Shown here: positions 8,801-17,815 of the stretch, piece after piece
Layout of the letters: each line of letters begins with the position of its first letter
Position numbering within the stretch: position 1 is the first letter of the stretch
Notes under the pieces: generated by a model
What the model was told of the DNA's origin: nothing
The model's database searches: none
The model's input: only the letters and a program-made list of their open reading frames with translations
From: CAVQSS01 sp963746605
Lineage (GTDB): Bacteria > Desulfobacterota > RBG-13-43-22
Length of the DNA stretch: 64,000 bases
Reading direction: 5' to 3'
Assembly: GCA_963746605.1 (NCBI GenBank)
Contig: CAVVCH010000045.1
Location: forward strand, 1 to 64,000
Position numbers and translations under genes: made by a program

Positions 8801-9883
8801 ATGGCCCAAATAGACGCCTTTTTAAAACTCATGAATGAACAGGGGGCCTCCGACCTGCATCTTTCCGCCGGTACCCAGCCCTTGTTACGGATTCGGGGTG
8901 AATTGGAACGGGTCAAGTTCAAAAACCTGGAAAATGATGAGCTTCGGGCACTATTGTTTGAAATCACTCCCGAGGATAAAATCAAGGAGTTCGAGGAGAC
9001 CGGGGATATCGATTTCGCCCATGAGATCCCTGAACTGGCCCGTTATAGGGTGAATTTTTTCCGTCAGCTCCACGGTATTGGGGCCGTTTTCAGGGAGATT
9101 CCCAATAAGGTCATGACCCTGGATGAACTCGGCCTCCCGATGGTCATGAAACGCCTGGCTCTGCTGCCCAAAGGACTGGTCCTGGTAACCGGTCCCACCG
9201 GGAGCGGCAAGTCGACGACCCTGGCCGCCATCATCGACCACGCCAATCGTTCCCGGAAAGACCATATCCTGACCGTGGAAGACCCGATCGAGTTCGTCCA
9301 TCAGAATATCAACTGTACCATCAACCACCGCGAAGTGGGCCGCCATACCCGGTCCTTCGGCGCGGCCCTGCGCGGCGCCCTCCGGGAAGACCCCGACATC
9401 ATCATGGTGGGAGAAATGCGGGATCTCGAAACCATCTCCCTGGCCATAGAGGCCGCCGAGACCGGGCACCTGGTTTTCGCCACCCTGCATACTATCAGCG
9501 CCTCGAAGACAGTGGACCGGATCATCGAGGTCTTTCCCTCCCACCAACAGGGCCAGATTCGAGCAACCCTGGCCGATTCCTTGCGGGCCGTAGTGGCCCA
9601 GACCCTCTTCAAACGCATTGACCGCAAAGGCCGGGTGGCCGCCCTGGAAATCCTGATCGCCACCCATGCGGTTCGAAACCTGATTCGGGAAGGGAAGACC
9701 TTTCAGATCCCCTCGGTCCTCCAAACCGGAAAAAAATTCGGCATGGCCACTTTGGATGATTCCATCATGGACTTCCTCAAGAAAGGGTGGATTTCCGGAG
9801 ATGACGCCTATATGAAGTGCGTGGACAAGGAAAAATTCAAATCCTCGGTCTCCGAACTGGTCACCGATTTCACCGAAGTCTAA
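8801..9883 (+). CDS. pilT: PilT-type pilus retraction ATPase
   Basis: Cytoplasmic hexameric ATPase powering pilus retraction, 360 residues. It has the N-terminal GASDLHLSAG motif (PAS-like N2 domain), Walker A GPTGSGKSTT (about residue 130), the Asp box ILTVEDPIE, Walker B DPDIIMVGEMRD and the His box TGHLVFATLHT. The C-terminal extension is short, as in PilT rather than PilB. It is followed after 13 bases by a second PilT-like gene. The pilus it serves could be the MSHA-like one encoded at 15.5-26.6 kb or another. Confidence 0.9.
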   Translation: MAQIDAFLKLMNEQGASDLHLSAGTQPLLRIRGELERVKFKNLENDELRALLFEITPEDKIKEFEETGDIDFAHEIPELARYRVNFFRQLHGIGAVFREIPNKVMTLDELGLPMVMKRLALLPKGLVLVTGPTGSGKSTTLAAIIDHANRSRKDHILTVEDPIEFVHQNINCTINHREVGRHTRSFGAALRGALREDPDIIMVGEMRDLETISLAIEAAETGHLVFATLHTISASKTVDRIIEVFPSHQQGQIRATLADSLRAVVAQTLFKRIDRKGRVAALEILIATHAVRNLIREGKTFQIPSVLQTGKKFGMATLDDSIMDFLKKGWISGDDAYMKCVDKEKFKSSVSELVTDFTEV

Positions 9884-9896
9884 CAAGGAAAACTCC

Positions 9897-11072
9897 ATGC
9901 GTCGAACGGAACTAGATCTGATCTTATCCAAGATCGTCAGAAGTTACCAGCAGATCTCCGATATTCTTTTTACCGTGGGCCGGCCGATTCAGGTGGAATC
10001 CTTCGGAGAATTGGTCGCGATCAATTTAACCCCCCCGGTGCCCTCCTTGACTCCCTTTCAAACGGAAGTAATAGCCCTGAATCTCATCCGTTCGGACCGC
10101 CGCCTGATTCAGGACCTCCTGCGCCAGGGGGCCTGCGACTTTTCCTACGAAGTCGATGAAAAGGCCCGGTTCCGGGTAAACGTCTTTTCGCAAAGGGGTT
10201 CTTTGGGCGTGGTAATGCGCAAACTTCCGGTTGAAATCCCCACCATTGAATCCTTGGGGTTGCCTTCCGTCTTCAAGAAACTGTCCTTGGAAAAGAACGG
10301 GATCATCCTCTTTACCGGGGCTACCGGCACCGGAAAGACCACCTCCCTGGCGACCATCCTCAACAAGATAAATCAGGAACTTCCGGTTCATGTGATTACC
10401 CTGGAGGACCCCATCGAATACGTCCATTTTCATAAACGGGCCACCTTTAACCAGCGGGAACTGGGGACGGACTTCGACACGTACGCTCACGGCCTGCGCG
10501 CCGCTTTGCGGCAGGCCCCCAAGGTCATTCTGGTCGGAGAAATACGGGACCGTGAGACCCTGGAAATCGCCCTGACCGCCGCCGAGACCGGGCACCTGGT
10601 CTTCAGCACCTTGCACACGGTGGATGCCTCCCATACCCTGAATCGGGTCATGGGTATGTTTCCCCTGGATGAAGAAAGGCAGGTCCGCACCCGCCTGGCC
10701 GGGGCGCTGCGTTGGGTGGTCTGCCAGCGTCTGCTCCCCAAAACGGAGGGGGGGCGTTTTGCCGTCTTCGAAATCATGGGTACCTCTCTCCGGATCCAGG
10801 AACTCATTTTAAACGGCGAATCCGAGGGAAAGACTTTTTACGAAATCATCGAGACCAGCAAACCCTTCGGCAGCCAAACCTTTGACCAGGACATTCTGGC
10901 CGCTTACGAACAGGGGATCATTACCGAAGAAACCGCCAAGCTTTACGCCTCCAAGCGCTCGGTGGTACATTTGGGAATCGATCAGATCAAAAGCCAACGG
11001 GGAGAAAAGACGACCGATATCGCCGGCCTCAAACTGGACTTGGAATACGAGAAAAAAAAGATTCGCCATTAA
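9897..11072 (+). CDS. Second PilT/PilU-type ATPase
   Basis: 391 residues, paralogue of the preceding protein. Walker A is GATGTGKTTSLA, the Asp box is VITLEDPIEYV, Walker B is PKVILVGEIRD and the His box is TGHLVFSTLHT. The N-terminal ASDLHL-like motif is degenerate (ISDILFTVGRP). The C-terminus has a longer charged tail, as in PilU-type accessory retraction ATPases. Tandem pilT-pilU-like pairs are common where the second enzyme works only with the first. It is spaced 13 bases from pilT and 16 bases from the next gene, forming an operon. Confidence 0.85.
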   Translation: MRRTELDLILSKIVRSYQQISDILFTVGRPIQVESFGELVAINLTPPVPSLTPFQTEVIALNLIRSDRRLIQDLLRQGACDFSYEVDEKARFRVNVFSQRGSLGVVMRKLPVEIPTIESLGLPSVFKKLSLEKNGIILFTGATGTGKTTSLATILNKINQELPVHVITLEDPIEYVHFHKRATFNQRELGTDFDTYAHGLRAALRQAPKVILVGEIRDRETLEIALTAAETGHLVFSTLHTVDASHTLNRVMGMFPLDEERQVRTRLAGALRWVVCQRLLPKTEGGRFAVFEIMGTSLRIQELILNGESEGKTFYEIIETSKPFGSQTFDQDILAAYEQGIITEETAKLYASKRSVVHLGIDQIKSQRGEKTTDIAGLKLDLEYEKKKIRH

Positions 11073-11088
11073 GAGAGGAAAGCCATAG

Positions 11089-11556
11089 ATGAACCAGCCA
11101 GCCGCCTCAACCTCACCCGGACTCCTGGAAGGAAAAACCATCCTGCTCGCACTGGAGCCCAGTTCTTTAAATGAATTGGTCATTCCTCCGCTGAGCGAGG
11201 CCGGAATGGCGGTCAAGATCGCCGCTTCGCTGGAGGATGCCATCCACCGGCTGACGGTTTCGGAGCCGGAGTATTTACTACTGGCTGAAGGCTTTGGCAC
11301 CCGCCAACCCCACCTGAATCCGCTGTTGAACTTTATCGCCAAGCTTCCAGCCCCTTCCCGGCGGAACCTTTTTGTGACCTGGGTCGGCGCCTCGGTCAAA
11401 ACTCGGGACTATTTGAGCGCCTTCGCCCTTAGCGTCAACCTGGTCATTCATCCTGATTACCTGATGGATATCGTCCGACTGCTGGTTGAATCCCGACAGG
11501 AATATCTGGATTTGTTCGAGGTCTATCTCCAGATCCGCCGACAACCCTTGACATAA
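11089..11556 (+). CDS. Unknown protein, possibly a degenerate receiver-like domain
   Basis: 155 residues in the pilT-pilT operon. The alternating pattern (KTILLALEPSS, a helix, AVKIAASLEDAIHRL, EYLLLAEGF, RNLFVTWVG, VNLVIHPDYL) resembles a CheY-like fold. The usual acidic pocket and phosphorylated Asp are not evident, so any receiver would be a non-phosphorylated pseudo-receiver. There is no signal peptide or membrane segment. A role in controlling the pilus motors is suggested only by position. Family not recognised. Confidence 0.6.
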   Translation: MNQPAASTSPGLLEGKTILLALEPSSLNELVIPPLSEAGMAVKIAASLEDAIHRLTVSEPEYLLLAEGFGTRQPHLNPLLNFIAKLPAPSRRNLFVTWVGASVKTRDYLSAFALSVNLVIHPDYLMDIVRLLVESRQEYLDLFEVYLQIRRQPLT

Positions 11557-11767
11557 GGGTGTTCTTGAGGCAACTTGTAGCAGGGAAGGGACAAGAGGCG
11601 AGATTTATCTGTTTTACTATCCTATATGCAGTAGCGTTATTCTGTCTTTATCCGTAACAGTTTTTTAGCCGGCAACTTGCAACCTATAACAGATTATTTT
11701 CGTACTAAACCCCCATGCCCGGGGAGAGCACCCCGAAGCATGAAAATATTCAAGCTCTTTGTTTTTT

Positions 11768-11877
11768 GTAGGGGAGGGGTTAATCCCCTCCCGACCTTGG
11801 GAATTAAGGATTCAAATTTCTTCAGGAGCATGATTTATGCCCGGTTGGATACGGGAGGGGATTAACCCCTCCCCTAC
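11768..11877. repeat. 110-bp palindromic intergenic element, copy 1
   Basis: Starts GTAGGGGAGGGGTTAATCCC and ends with the inverse arm GGGATTAACCCCTCCCCTAC. Each outer arm itself contains a small palindrome. The centre carries GACCTTGGGAATTAAGGATT. It is flanked on both sides by TTATTTTCGTACT motifs (about 11693 and 11906). Related copies occur at 21228, 35614, 58011 and 59774. The rest of 11557-11919 holds no supportable gene. Confidence 0.9.
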
Positions 11878-11919
11878 ACCCGAACCCCTCAACCCTTATT
11901 CTTGGTTATTTTCGTACTA

Positions 11920-12195
11920 ATGGACCCTTCCATCTCCCGTCTTCAATGGCGGATGCAGCATTGTCTTCACACTATTTTAGAGGTCCATGAATACATGGGC
12001 GGCAAAACCATCAGTCCGGAAATCGTCCAACAGTTGGAAACCCTTAAGGAATTAATCCATCAGTTTCTACCCTCGGCCCTGACCGAGCAGGACCTCGAAA
12101 AAATAGAGGCCTCCACCAACCTGCTGCTCCGGGAACTGGCTAAAATATTCAAACTGAAGGGCCTGGGAAAGATTTGTTCCGGGTATTTACAGTAA
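11920..12195 (+). CDS. Small helical protein of unknown function
   Basis: 91 residues from the ATG at 11920 (MDPSISRLQWRMQH); an in-frame GTG/ATG start slightly upstream would lie in the repeat edge. It is predicted almost wholly alpha-helical and charged, with EIVQQLETLKELIHQFL and LLLRELAKIFKLK. No signal peptide, metal motif or known domain could be recognised. It lies alone between repeat element 1 and a small gene at 12320. Confidence 0.45.
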   Translation: MDPSISRLQWRMQHCLHTILEVHEYMGGKTISPEIVQQLETLKELIHQFLPSALTEQDLEKIEASTNLLLRELAKIFKLKGLGKICSGYLQ

Positions 12196-12319
12196 CCAAC
12201 CCCTCGCGCTTCATCTTCCCCGTCCTGGAAATACCCTGATTTTTTCTCCAAAATTACGGCTTCCCCCTATTTATTTTATCCCCTCTTGGCTCTAATCTGT
12301 AAAGAGAAGGGGGAAAACC

Positions 12320-12502
12320 ATGAACCAAGCCATCAAGATCCTGCACATCAATCCCGAATACGAGGTAACCTATTTCATCTACCGTCCGGGTTCATCCATC
12401 CAGTCGACAGTTCCACTGGAAAACGCCGTCAGCCTCCTAAAAACGGTTGATTTCGATTTCATCTTGTCCGAGCCGCAAAACCAGGCCATCCTGAATGAAT
12501 AA
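12320..12502 (+). CDS. Small unknown protein coupled to an alpha/beta hydrolase
   Basis: 60 residues, ATG preceded by an AGAAGGGGGA purine-rich site. It reads MNQAIKILHINPEYEVTYFI with a predicted beta-alpha fold. The stop overlaps the start of the next gene by eight bases, which argues for translational coupling. Family not recognised. Confidence 0.5.
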   Translation: MNQAIKILHINPEYEVTYFIYRPGSSIQSTVPLENAVSLLKTVDFDFILSEPQNQAILNE

Positions 12503-13187
12503 TCGAGAAAAAGGCGGGGAGGAAGAAACGGCGGTCTCTGTAGCGGCGGGAGGGGTAATCCTGGAAGGAGACCTGACCCTGCCCGATCCGGTTCAGGGAT
12601 TGATCCTCTTTGCCCACGGCAGCGGCAGCAGCCGGCACAGCCCGCGAAACAGGGCCGTGGCCCGGTTTCTCCGCAGCGCGGGCCAGGGGACCCTGCTGTT
12701 TGATCTTCTAACCGCGGCCGAGGAGAATGAAGACCGGATTCGGGGGCACCTGCGGTTTGACATCCCCTTCCTGGCCGAGAGACTGGTGACGGTCACCGAC
12801 TGGCTCCCGAACGTTCCGGTCGCCCGGAAACTGCCCTTGGGATATTTCGGAGCCAGTACGGGAGCCGCCGCCGCGTTATTGGCCGCCGCCGCTCGCCCGG
12901 ATATCGTCCGGGCCATAGTTTCCCGGGGGGGCCGCCCGGACCTGGCCGACCCGGTTCTGACCCGGGTGAAAGCGCCGACCTTGCTCATTGTGGGGGGGCA
13001 TGATTACGAGGTGATCCGGATGAACCAGGAAGCTCTGGAGAAACTGCCGGTGGAGAAAAAACTGGTCATCGTGCCCGGGGCCACCCATTTGTTTGAAGAA
13101 CCGGGAACGCTGGAACAAGTCGCCCGATTGGCCGCCGGCTGGTTTCAGCAACACCTTTCCGGAAATCTAAAAAACAGGAAGCCATGA
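12495..13187 (+). CDS. Alpha/beta hydrolase, dienelactone-hydrolase-like
   Basis: 230 residues, cytoplasmic serine-type hydrolase fold. An N-terminal beta-rich segment is followed by LILFAHGSGSSRHSPRN (oxyanion loop), the nucleophile elbow GYFGASTGAAAALL, an acidic residue after LLIVGGHDYEV and the catalytic His in VPGATHLFEEPG. This is the DLH-like group often found next to phosphoribosyltransferases. Substrate unknown. It overlaps its neighbours on both sides (8 bases upstream, 4 bases with the ferredoxin), so the three genes form one unit. Confidence 0.8.
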   Translation: MNNREKGGEEETAVSVAAGGVILEGDLTLPDPVQGLILFAHGSGSSRHSPRNRAVARFLRSAGQGTLLFDLLTAAEENEDRIRGHLRFDIPFLAERLVTVTDWLPNVPVARKLPLGYFGASTGAAAALLAAAARPDIVRAIVSRGGRPDLADPVLTRVKAPTLLIVGGHDYEVIRMNQEALEKLPVEKKLVIVPGATHLFEEPGTLEQVARLAAGWFQQHLSGNLKNRKP

Positions 13188-13381
13188 AGGTCATCATCGA
13201 CGAAGAGGTCTGCATCGGCTGTGAGTCATGTGCCGAAGTCTGCCCCCAGGTGTTTCGTTTCAATCCCGATCAAGAAAAGGCCGAAGTGATCCTGCCCGAA
13301 GGGGGGCCGAAGGACTGCATCGAAGACGCCATGGACGCCTGTCCCGTCAACTGCATTCACTGGGAAGACTACCTGGGTTAA
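13184..13381 (+). CDS. Single-cluster 4Fe-4S ferredoxin
   Basis: 65 residues. The cluster ligands are the N-terminal CIGCESCAEVCPQVF set and a C-terminal CPVNCI Cys. A further Cys precedes an EDAMDACP helix. This is the pattern of [4Fe-4S] ferredoxins of the Thermotoga/Desulfovibrio type. It is a low-potential electron carrier for anaerobic metabolism. It overlaps the hydrolase stop by four bases (ATGA). Confidence 0.88.
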   Translation: MKVIIDEEVCIGCESCAEVCPQVFRFNPDQEKAEVILPEGGPKDCIEDAMDACPVNCIHWEDYLG

Positions 13382-13538
13382 CCCGGGGGGGCGGGGAAAG
13401 CTTCCTTGCCACTGCGGCCTTTCGAAGCCAGCCCGACGGCTCGGACGAACCGGAGACCCTGGCTGCGCACTTCATTTAACACTGAAATGAACATTCAGTA
13501 TCCCCTCCTGCTGAAACAGGCTCTGCTTTTCACCCCTT

Positions 13539-14501
13539 TTATCTGAAGTGGCAGGCCACCCGGTATCCGGCCCTGGATTCATGCAAAGGCGGTTCGTCCT
13601 GGATGCAGACCGGTTGGCAATAGGGGCAGCGGGGATGGAAGACGCACCCCGATGGCAGGTGAAGCGGGTCGGGGATTTCCCCCGCAGCGGAGGCTTCTTT
13701 TTCTTCTTTTCCACGATCCAGGCCCGGGACTGAATGCCAGAGCATTTCCGTGTAGGGGTGCCAGGGAGGATTCAAGAAATCGGTCCGACTCCCTATTTCC
13801 ACCATCTTTCCGGCATACATAACGGCTATCCGATCGCTTACGTGGCTGACAACCTGAAGGTCGTGAGAGATGAACAGGTAGGTCAGGGCGAATTGTTCCT
13901 GCAGGTCCAGAAGGAGGTTGATGATTTGGGCCTGGATGGAAACATCCAGCGCCGAAACCGGTTCGTCGGCGATTATCAATTTCGGCCTTAGGGCCAAAGC
14001 CCTGGCGATGCCGATCCGTTGGCGCTGCCCCCCGCTGAATTCATGCGGATACCGGTCGTACACCTCATTGGACAATCCAACCGTATCCAGCAAGTCCGCT
14101 ACTTTTTGCCTTCGATCCTGGGGGGGCCCGATCCGATAAATCGACAGCGGTTCTTCAATGATTTTTCCTATCCGGATCCGGGGATTCAGCGATGCATAGG
14201 GATCCTGAAAAATCAGCTGCATCTGCCGCCGGAGCGGACGGATTTCCTTGGCTTTAAGGCCGGTTATTTCCCGGTCTTCAAAAAATATTTTCCCCTCGCT
14301 CGGCTCCTCCAGCCGCAAAATCAGCTTCGCCAGAGTGGACTTGCCGCAGCCGCTCTCCCCCACCACCCCCAGGGTTTCTCCGGGGTAGATGGACAAATCA
14401 ATTCCTCCCAAAGCCGTTAAAGCGAGGGCCTGGCCTTGAAAAAATCCCTTTTCCAAGCGGTACTTCTTTTTTAAGTTTTCGATGCGCACAAGGGGATTCA
14501 T
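13539..14501 (-). CDS. Peptide/nickel ABC transporter ATPase, OppF/DppF type
   Basis: 320 residues. Walker A is GESGCGKSTLAK, signature SGGQRQRIGIARAL, Walker B LIIADEPVSALD, and the C-terminal oligopeptide-transporter tail has three Cys (GCVFHPRCPYCQ). Together with the overlapping OppD homologue it would energise uptake of oligopeptides or related solutes. No permease or binding-protein genes are next to the pair, so the membrane partners must be elsewhere or have been lost. Confidence 0.9.
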   Translation of the reverse strand: MNPLVRIENLKKKYRLEKGFFQGQALALTALGGIDLSIYPGETLGVVGESGCGKSTLAKLILRLEEPSEGKIFFEDREITGLKAKEIRPLRRQMQLIFQDPYASLNPRIRIGKIIEEPLSIYRIGPPQDRRQKVADLLDTVGLSNEVYDRYPHEFSGGQRQRIGIARALALRPKLIIADEPVSALDVSIQAQIINLLLDLQEQFALTYLFISHDLQVVSHVSDRIAVMYAGKMVEIGSRTDFLNPPWHPYTEMLWHSVPGLDRGKEEKEASAAGEIPDPLHLPSGCVFHPRCPYCQPVCIQDEPPLHESRAGYRVACHFR

Positions 14502-15465
14502 GGGTCACATATTTCCAACATCGGACCTGATGGCCGGGATCGGTGGGGAGTAACGCCGGCTCCTCCAGCCGGCAACGGTCAAAGACCCAGGGACAGCGTT
14601 CTTGAAAAGAACATCCCTTGGGCAGCCTGGTCAATTCCGGCACCCGGCCGGAAATAATCGGCAAGCGGGCTTTGGCCGGCATCCCAGGCCTGGGGATCGA
14701 GGCCAAAAGCCCTCGGGTATAGGGATGCGCCGGACGCTGGAACAGGTCTTCCCGGCTGGAAAGCTCCACAATCTTTCCGGCATACATTACAGCGGCCCGA
14801 CGACACAATTCTCCAATTAATCCCAAATTGTGCGTGATCAACAGCAGCGATAGGCCGTAATGATTCTGTAATTCCTTGATCAGTTCGAGGATCTGGGCCT
14901 GAATGGTCACATCCAGGGCCGTGGTGGGTTCGTCGGCTATCAGCAGGCGGGGCCGACAGGACATGGCCATGGCCATCATGACCCGCTGGCGCAATCCCCC
15001 GCTGAGCTGGTGGGGGTAATCGTGGACCCGCTGTTCCGGGGCGGCAATTTGCACCTGCCGCAACAGGTCGATGGACCGCTCCTGAATCTCCGCCTCCGCC
15101 AGCCGATCGGAAAAATGTATTCTCAAGGACTCGGCGACCTGCTCGCCAACAGGGAGCACCGGATTCAGGGAAGTCATCGGTTCCTGGAAGATCATAGCCA
15201 TCTCCTTTCCCCGAATCCGGCGCATCGCCTCCCCATCCAGACTCAGGATGTCCCGACCCTGAAATCGTATCCGTCCGGCTACAATTTTTCCGGGCGGCTG
15301 AGGAACCAGCCGAAGCAGAGAAAGGGCGGTGACGCTTTTCCCGCAACCCGATTCCCCCACCAGGCCGAAGGCCTCTCCGGCCGCTATGGAGAAATCAATC
15401 CCGTTTACTGCCGGAAGAGTCCCTTCCGGGGTATAGAAATAGGTCTTCAGGTTTTCGACTTCCAA
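14398..15465 (-). CDS. Peptide/nickel ABC transporter ATPase, OppD/DppD type
   Basis: 355 residues as read. Walker A GESGCGKSVTAL, signature LSGGLRQRVMMAMA, Walker B LLIADEPTTALD, Cys-rich tail GCSFQERCPW. Two oddities. The only start near the family N-terminus is a TTG at 15465 (LEVENLKTYF) with a poor ribosome site. And the frame runs 104 bases into oppF, giving about 30 non-homologous residues after VRCWKYV. One extra base near 14490 would explain the latter. The gene sits just behind the mshN-like gene, with no permease genes. Confidence 0.85.
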   Translation of the reverse strand: MEVENLKTYFYTPEGTLPAVNGIDFSIAAGEAFGLVGESGCGKSVTALSLLRLVPQPPGKIVAGRIRFQGRDILSLDGEAMRRIRGKEMAMIFQEPMTSLNPVLPVGEQVAESLRIHFSDRLAEAEIQERSIDLLRQVQIAAPEQRVHDYPHQLSGGLRQRVMMAMAMSCRPRLLIADEPTTALDVTIQAQILELIKELQNHYGLSLLLITHNLGLIGELCRRAAVMYAGKIVELSSREDLFQRPAHPYTRGLLASIPRPGMPAKARLPIISGRVPELTRLPKGCSFQERCPWVFDRCRLEEPALLPTDPGHQVRCWKYVTHESPCAHRKLKKEVPLGKGIFSRPGPRFNGFGRN

Positions 15466-15555
15466 AAGGGGAACCTGAGGGCTGGGGGAGGGGGGGTGGT
15501 CATTTCTGATTTGTTAGCCAAAAGGTCCTTTAGGTCATCCTGAACCCTTCGCCAG

Positions 15556-16770
15556 TCATTTCTGGACCTGCTCGGGAACCCTCCAATCTTGAACATGGCG
15601 CTGGACTTCCCGGACCAGGTTATCGTTGGGATCATTTCGCGTTCGGATAAATTGCAGGTAATACTTATACGCTTCAGGAATATTTCCGGCTTCCTCCTCC
15701 AGACGGGCCAAGTTATAGCTGGTCTCCGGTAGTCGATTATTCAGCAGCCAGGCCTTTCGCCAAGACAGACGGGCCATTTCCCGATTGCCCCGTCTTTTAT
15801 AGAGAATGCCCATATTAACCAGGGCATTGGCATTGTCGGGTTGGAGGACCAGGGTCCTTTCCAGCCAGCGGGCCGCTTCCTCGCTGTTACCGGCCTTTAA
15901 CCAGGCCACCCCCAGGTTTTGCGCGGCCGGTACAAACTTGGGGTCCGACTCCAAGGCCTTTTCATACAATGAAATGGCTTCCTTCCAATTTCCAGTCTGC
16001 TGATAAATAAGGCCCAGGTTCGTCAAGACATAGGGGTTATAGGGATCCTGACTCAGTATTTCGCGGTAGCGGCGCAAGGCCTGCTCCGTCTTCCCTTCCT
16101 GCTGCCAGGAATAAGCCTGCTGGTAGGACAACTTCAAGGCCTCCTGACTTCCCCCATCTTGGAGCTCACCGCCCCCCATCCGGGCCGCGGCCGAGACCTC
16201 CCGAGCTGATCCTTTCGCTCTCGATCCCAGTCCGGTTTTCCCTTGGAGCGAGGCCGTCAATTCAGCCGGGACCTCTTTTCCCTTACCCGCTTTCGCCGCC
16301 GAGGTCGGTCCCGGGCCTAAGACCGAGGCCTCTACCAGTTTTTCTTTGTTCGGGTCCCTGGGCGATTTTGCCTGCGAGGGGGTCAGCCCCACCGAACCCG
16401 GCAATGGCCCGGAAATAGAAGCAGGACCTTTGGAGAGCGGCTGGGGTTCCGTCTTCAGAGTCGGCCCTGGAGCGGGCACGGTTGGGCTGGGGCTGGGCTG
16501 GGCCGTGGTGGCCGGAGAAGAGGCCTGGGCCACAACCACGGGTTTAGGCGCCGCTGCGCCCCCGGGGGCTGGCGACTTGGACGGCCCGGTTCGGTATAGA
16601 AATAAATACGCCCCGGCGATCAACACCACCCCGATACCGACCAGGATAATCGTGCTGGTGGTAATTTTTTTGTTCCCATTAGCCTTAGGACCCGATATCA
16701 ACACAGCGGTCGACTTGTCGTTCTGATTGTCTTCCTGAGCTTTTTTCAGGGATTCTCTAATCAGGCTCAT
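15556..16770 (-). CDS. mshN: MshN-like TPR protein of the MSHA-type pilus
   Basis: About 404 residues. A short cytoplasmic N-terminus (MSLIRESLKKAQED) is followed by one membrane helix (about residues 40-60), a long Pro/Ala/Ser-rich periplasmic linker and C-terminal tetratricopeptide repeats (about 215-385), for example YVLTNLGLIYQQTGNWKEA. The start is fixed by a four-base ATGA overlap with the preceding ExeA-like ATPase. MSHA loci encode an MshM ATPase followed by the TPR protein MshN, and this pair matches both in kind and order. Confidence 0.8.
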   Translation of the reverse strand: MSLIRESLKKAQEDNQNDKSTAVLISGPKANGNKKITTSTIILVGIGVVLIAGAYLFLYRTGPSKSPAPGGAAAPKPVVVAQASSPATTAQPSPSPTVPAPGPTLKTEPQPLSKGPASISGPLPGSVGLTPSQAKSPRDPNKEKLVEASVLGPGPTSAAKAGKGKEVPAELTASLQGKTGLGSRAKGSAREVSAAARMGGGELQDGGSQEALKLSYQQAYSWQQEGKTEQALRRYREILSQDPYNPYVLTNLGLIYQQTGNWKEAISLYEKALESDPKFVPAAQNLGVAWLKAGNSEEAARWLERTLVLQPDNANALVNMGILYKRRGNREMARLSWRKAWLLNNRLPETSYNLARLEEEAGNIPEAYKYYLQFIRTRNDPNDNLVREVQRHVQDWRVPEQVQK

Positions 16771-17771
16771 GCATACTCCCGTAGGTACCCGACCGGAATG
16801 GTTAAAATAAATTGATTCGGGGCCTCCCACCACTGCCAATAATGGCTTACGGCCCAGAGCAGCAAAAATCCCCCCAGGACGATAAACGCCAAGATCAAAA
16901 GGGAGGCCGGTGTCAAGGATTCCTGGGCTGCCCGCCTTTCTTGGAGATCCGACCGGATGGATAAGCTGCGTATCCCCATCCTGGCCATTTCCCGGGTGAT
17001 GGTTTTGGTCCCCTTGACATAGCCGGCCAACAGAGCACGATCGGCGGCCAAATTTATCAGGCGGGGGATGCCTTTGGAAAAAGAAAAAATCTCCCGAACG
17101 GCGGCTCTGGCGAAATGAATCGTTCCCGGATCGCCGGCCACTTGCAGTCGATGGGCGATATAGCGTCCCGTTTCTTCGCGGTTCAGGGGAAACAAATAAT
17201 AACGGACGCCGATGCGCTGATTGAGTTGCCTCAGTTCCTGGCGGGCTAATTTGGTTTCCAGTTCCTTCTGGCCGATCAAGATGATCTGCAACAACTTTTC
17301 CTTGTCGGTCTCCAGGTTCGATAAAATCCGGATCTCTTCCAGGGCCTTGGGGCTGAGGTTCTGGGACTCGTCAAAAATCAGCACGATGGTCTTCCCCTCC
17401 GCTTTTCGGGCCAGGATAAAGTCGTTCAACTGCTCCAGCAATTCCCTTTTGGATTCCCCGCGAGGGACCTCACCCAGGTCCCGAATAATGGTCGCCAGCA
17501 AATTTTCTTCGGCCAGGAAGGGGTGGAGGATCAAAGCGACCACATAGTTCTGGTCCAGCTTTTCCAGCAGGGCGCGGCAAACAGTGGTTTTTCCGGCCCC
17601 CACCTCACCCAGGAACAGGATGAATCCTGTTTTCTGTTCCAGACCGTAGGTTAAATGGTCCAGGGCTTCCTGGTGTTTCTCCGTCAGGCACAAAAATTTG
17701 GGATCCGGGGTAAGATTAAAAGGCTTCTCCCGAAGGCCGTAAAAGTCCTGGTACATCTTGGAGGGGATCAT
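16767..17771 (-). CDS. mshM: MshM/ExeA-like AAA ATPase
   Basis: 334 residues. N-terminal YGLREKPFNLTPDPKF, the hallmark of the GspA/ExeA group, then Walker A GEVGAGKTT (about residue 55), Walker B IVLIFDESQN and the arginine-containing LNQRIGVRYYL segment. One membrane helix lies near the C-terminus (about 290-310). In MSHA and type II systems such ATPases help assemble the secretin in the cell wall. It is located between the secretin gene and mshN. Confidence 0.85.
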   Translation of the reverse strand: MIPSKMYQDFYGLREKPFNLTPDPKFLCLTEKHQEALDHLTYGLEQKTGFILFLGEVGAGKTTVCRALLEKLDQNYVVALILHPFLAEENLLATIIRDLGEVPRGESKRELLEQLNDFILARKAEGKTIVLIFDESQNLSPKALEEIRILSNLETDKEKLLQIILIGQKELETKLARQELRQLNQRIGVRYYLFPLNREETGRYIAHRLQVAGDPGTIHFARAAVREIFSFSKGIPRLINLAADRALLAGYVKGTKTITREMARMGIRSLSIRSDLQERRAAQESLTPASLLILAFIVLGGFLLLWAVSHYWQWWEAPNQFILTIPVGYLREYA

Positions 17772-17815
17772 AGATTTGTGAGAATGTCTCTCTACTCTTT
17801 TTTCTTGTCTTTCAA

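Noticed and set aside
8951..9931. 326-codon minus-strand frame opposite pilT
   Set aside because: Antisense to a gene with complete PilT motifs; no ribosome site and no recognisable family.
9897..11072. Assigning the second PilT-like protein as an extension ATPase (PilB/MshE)
   Set aside because: It lacks the long N-terminal domain and the tetra-Cys zinc motif of PilB/GspE enzymes and has PilT length.
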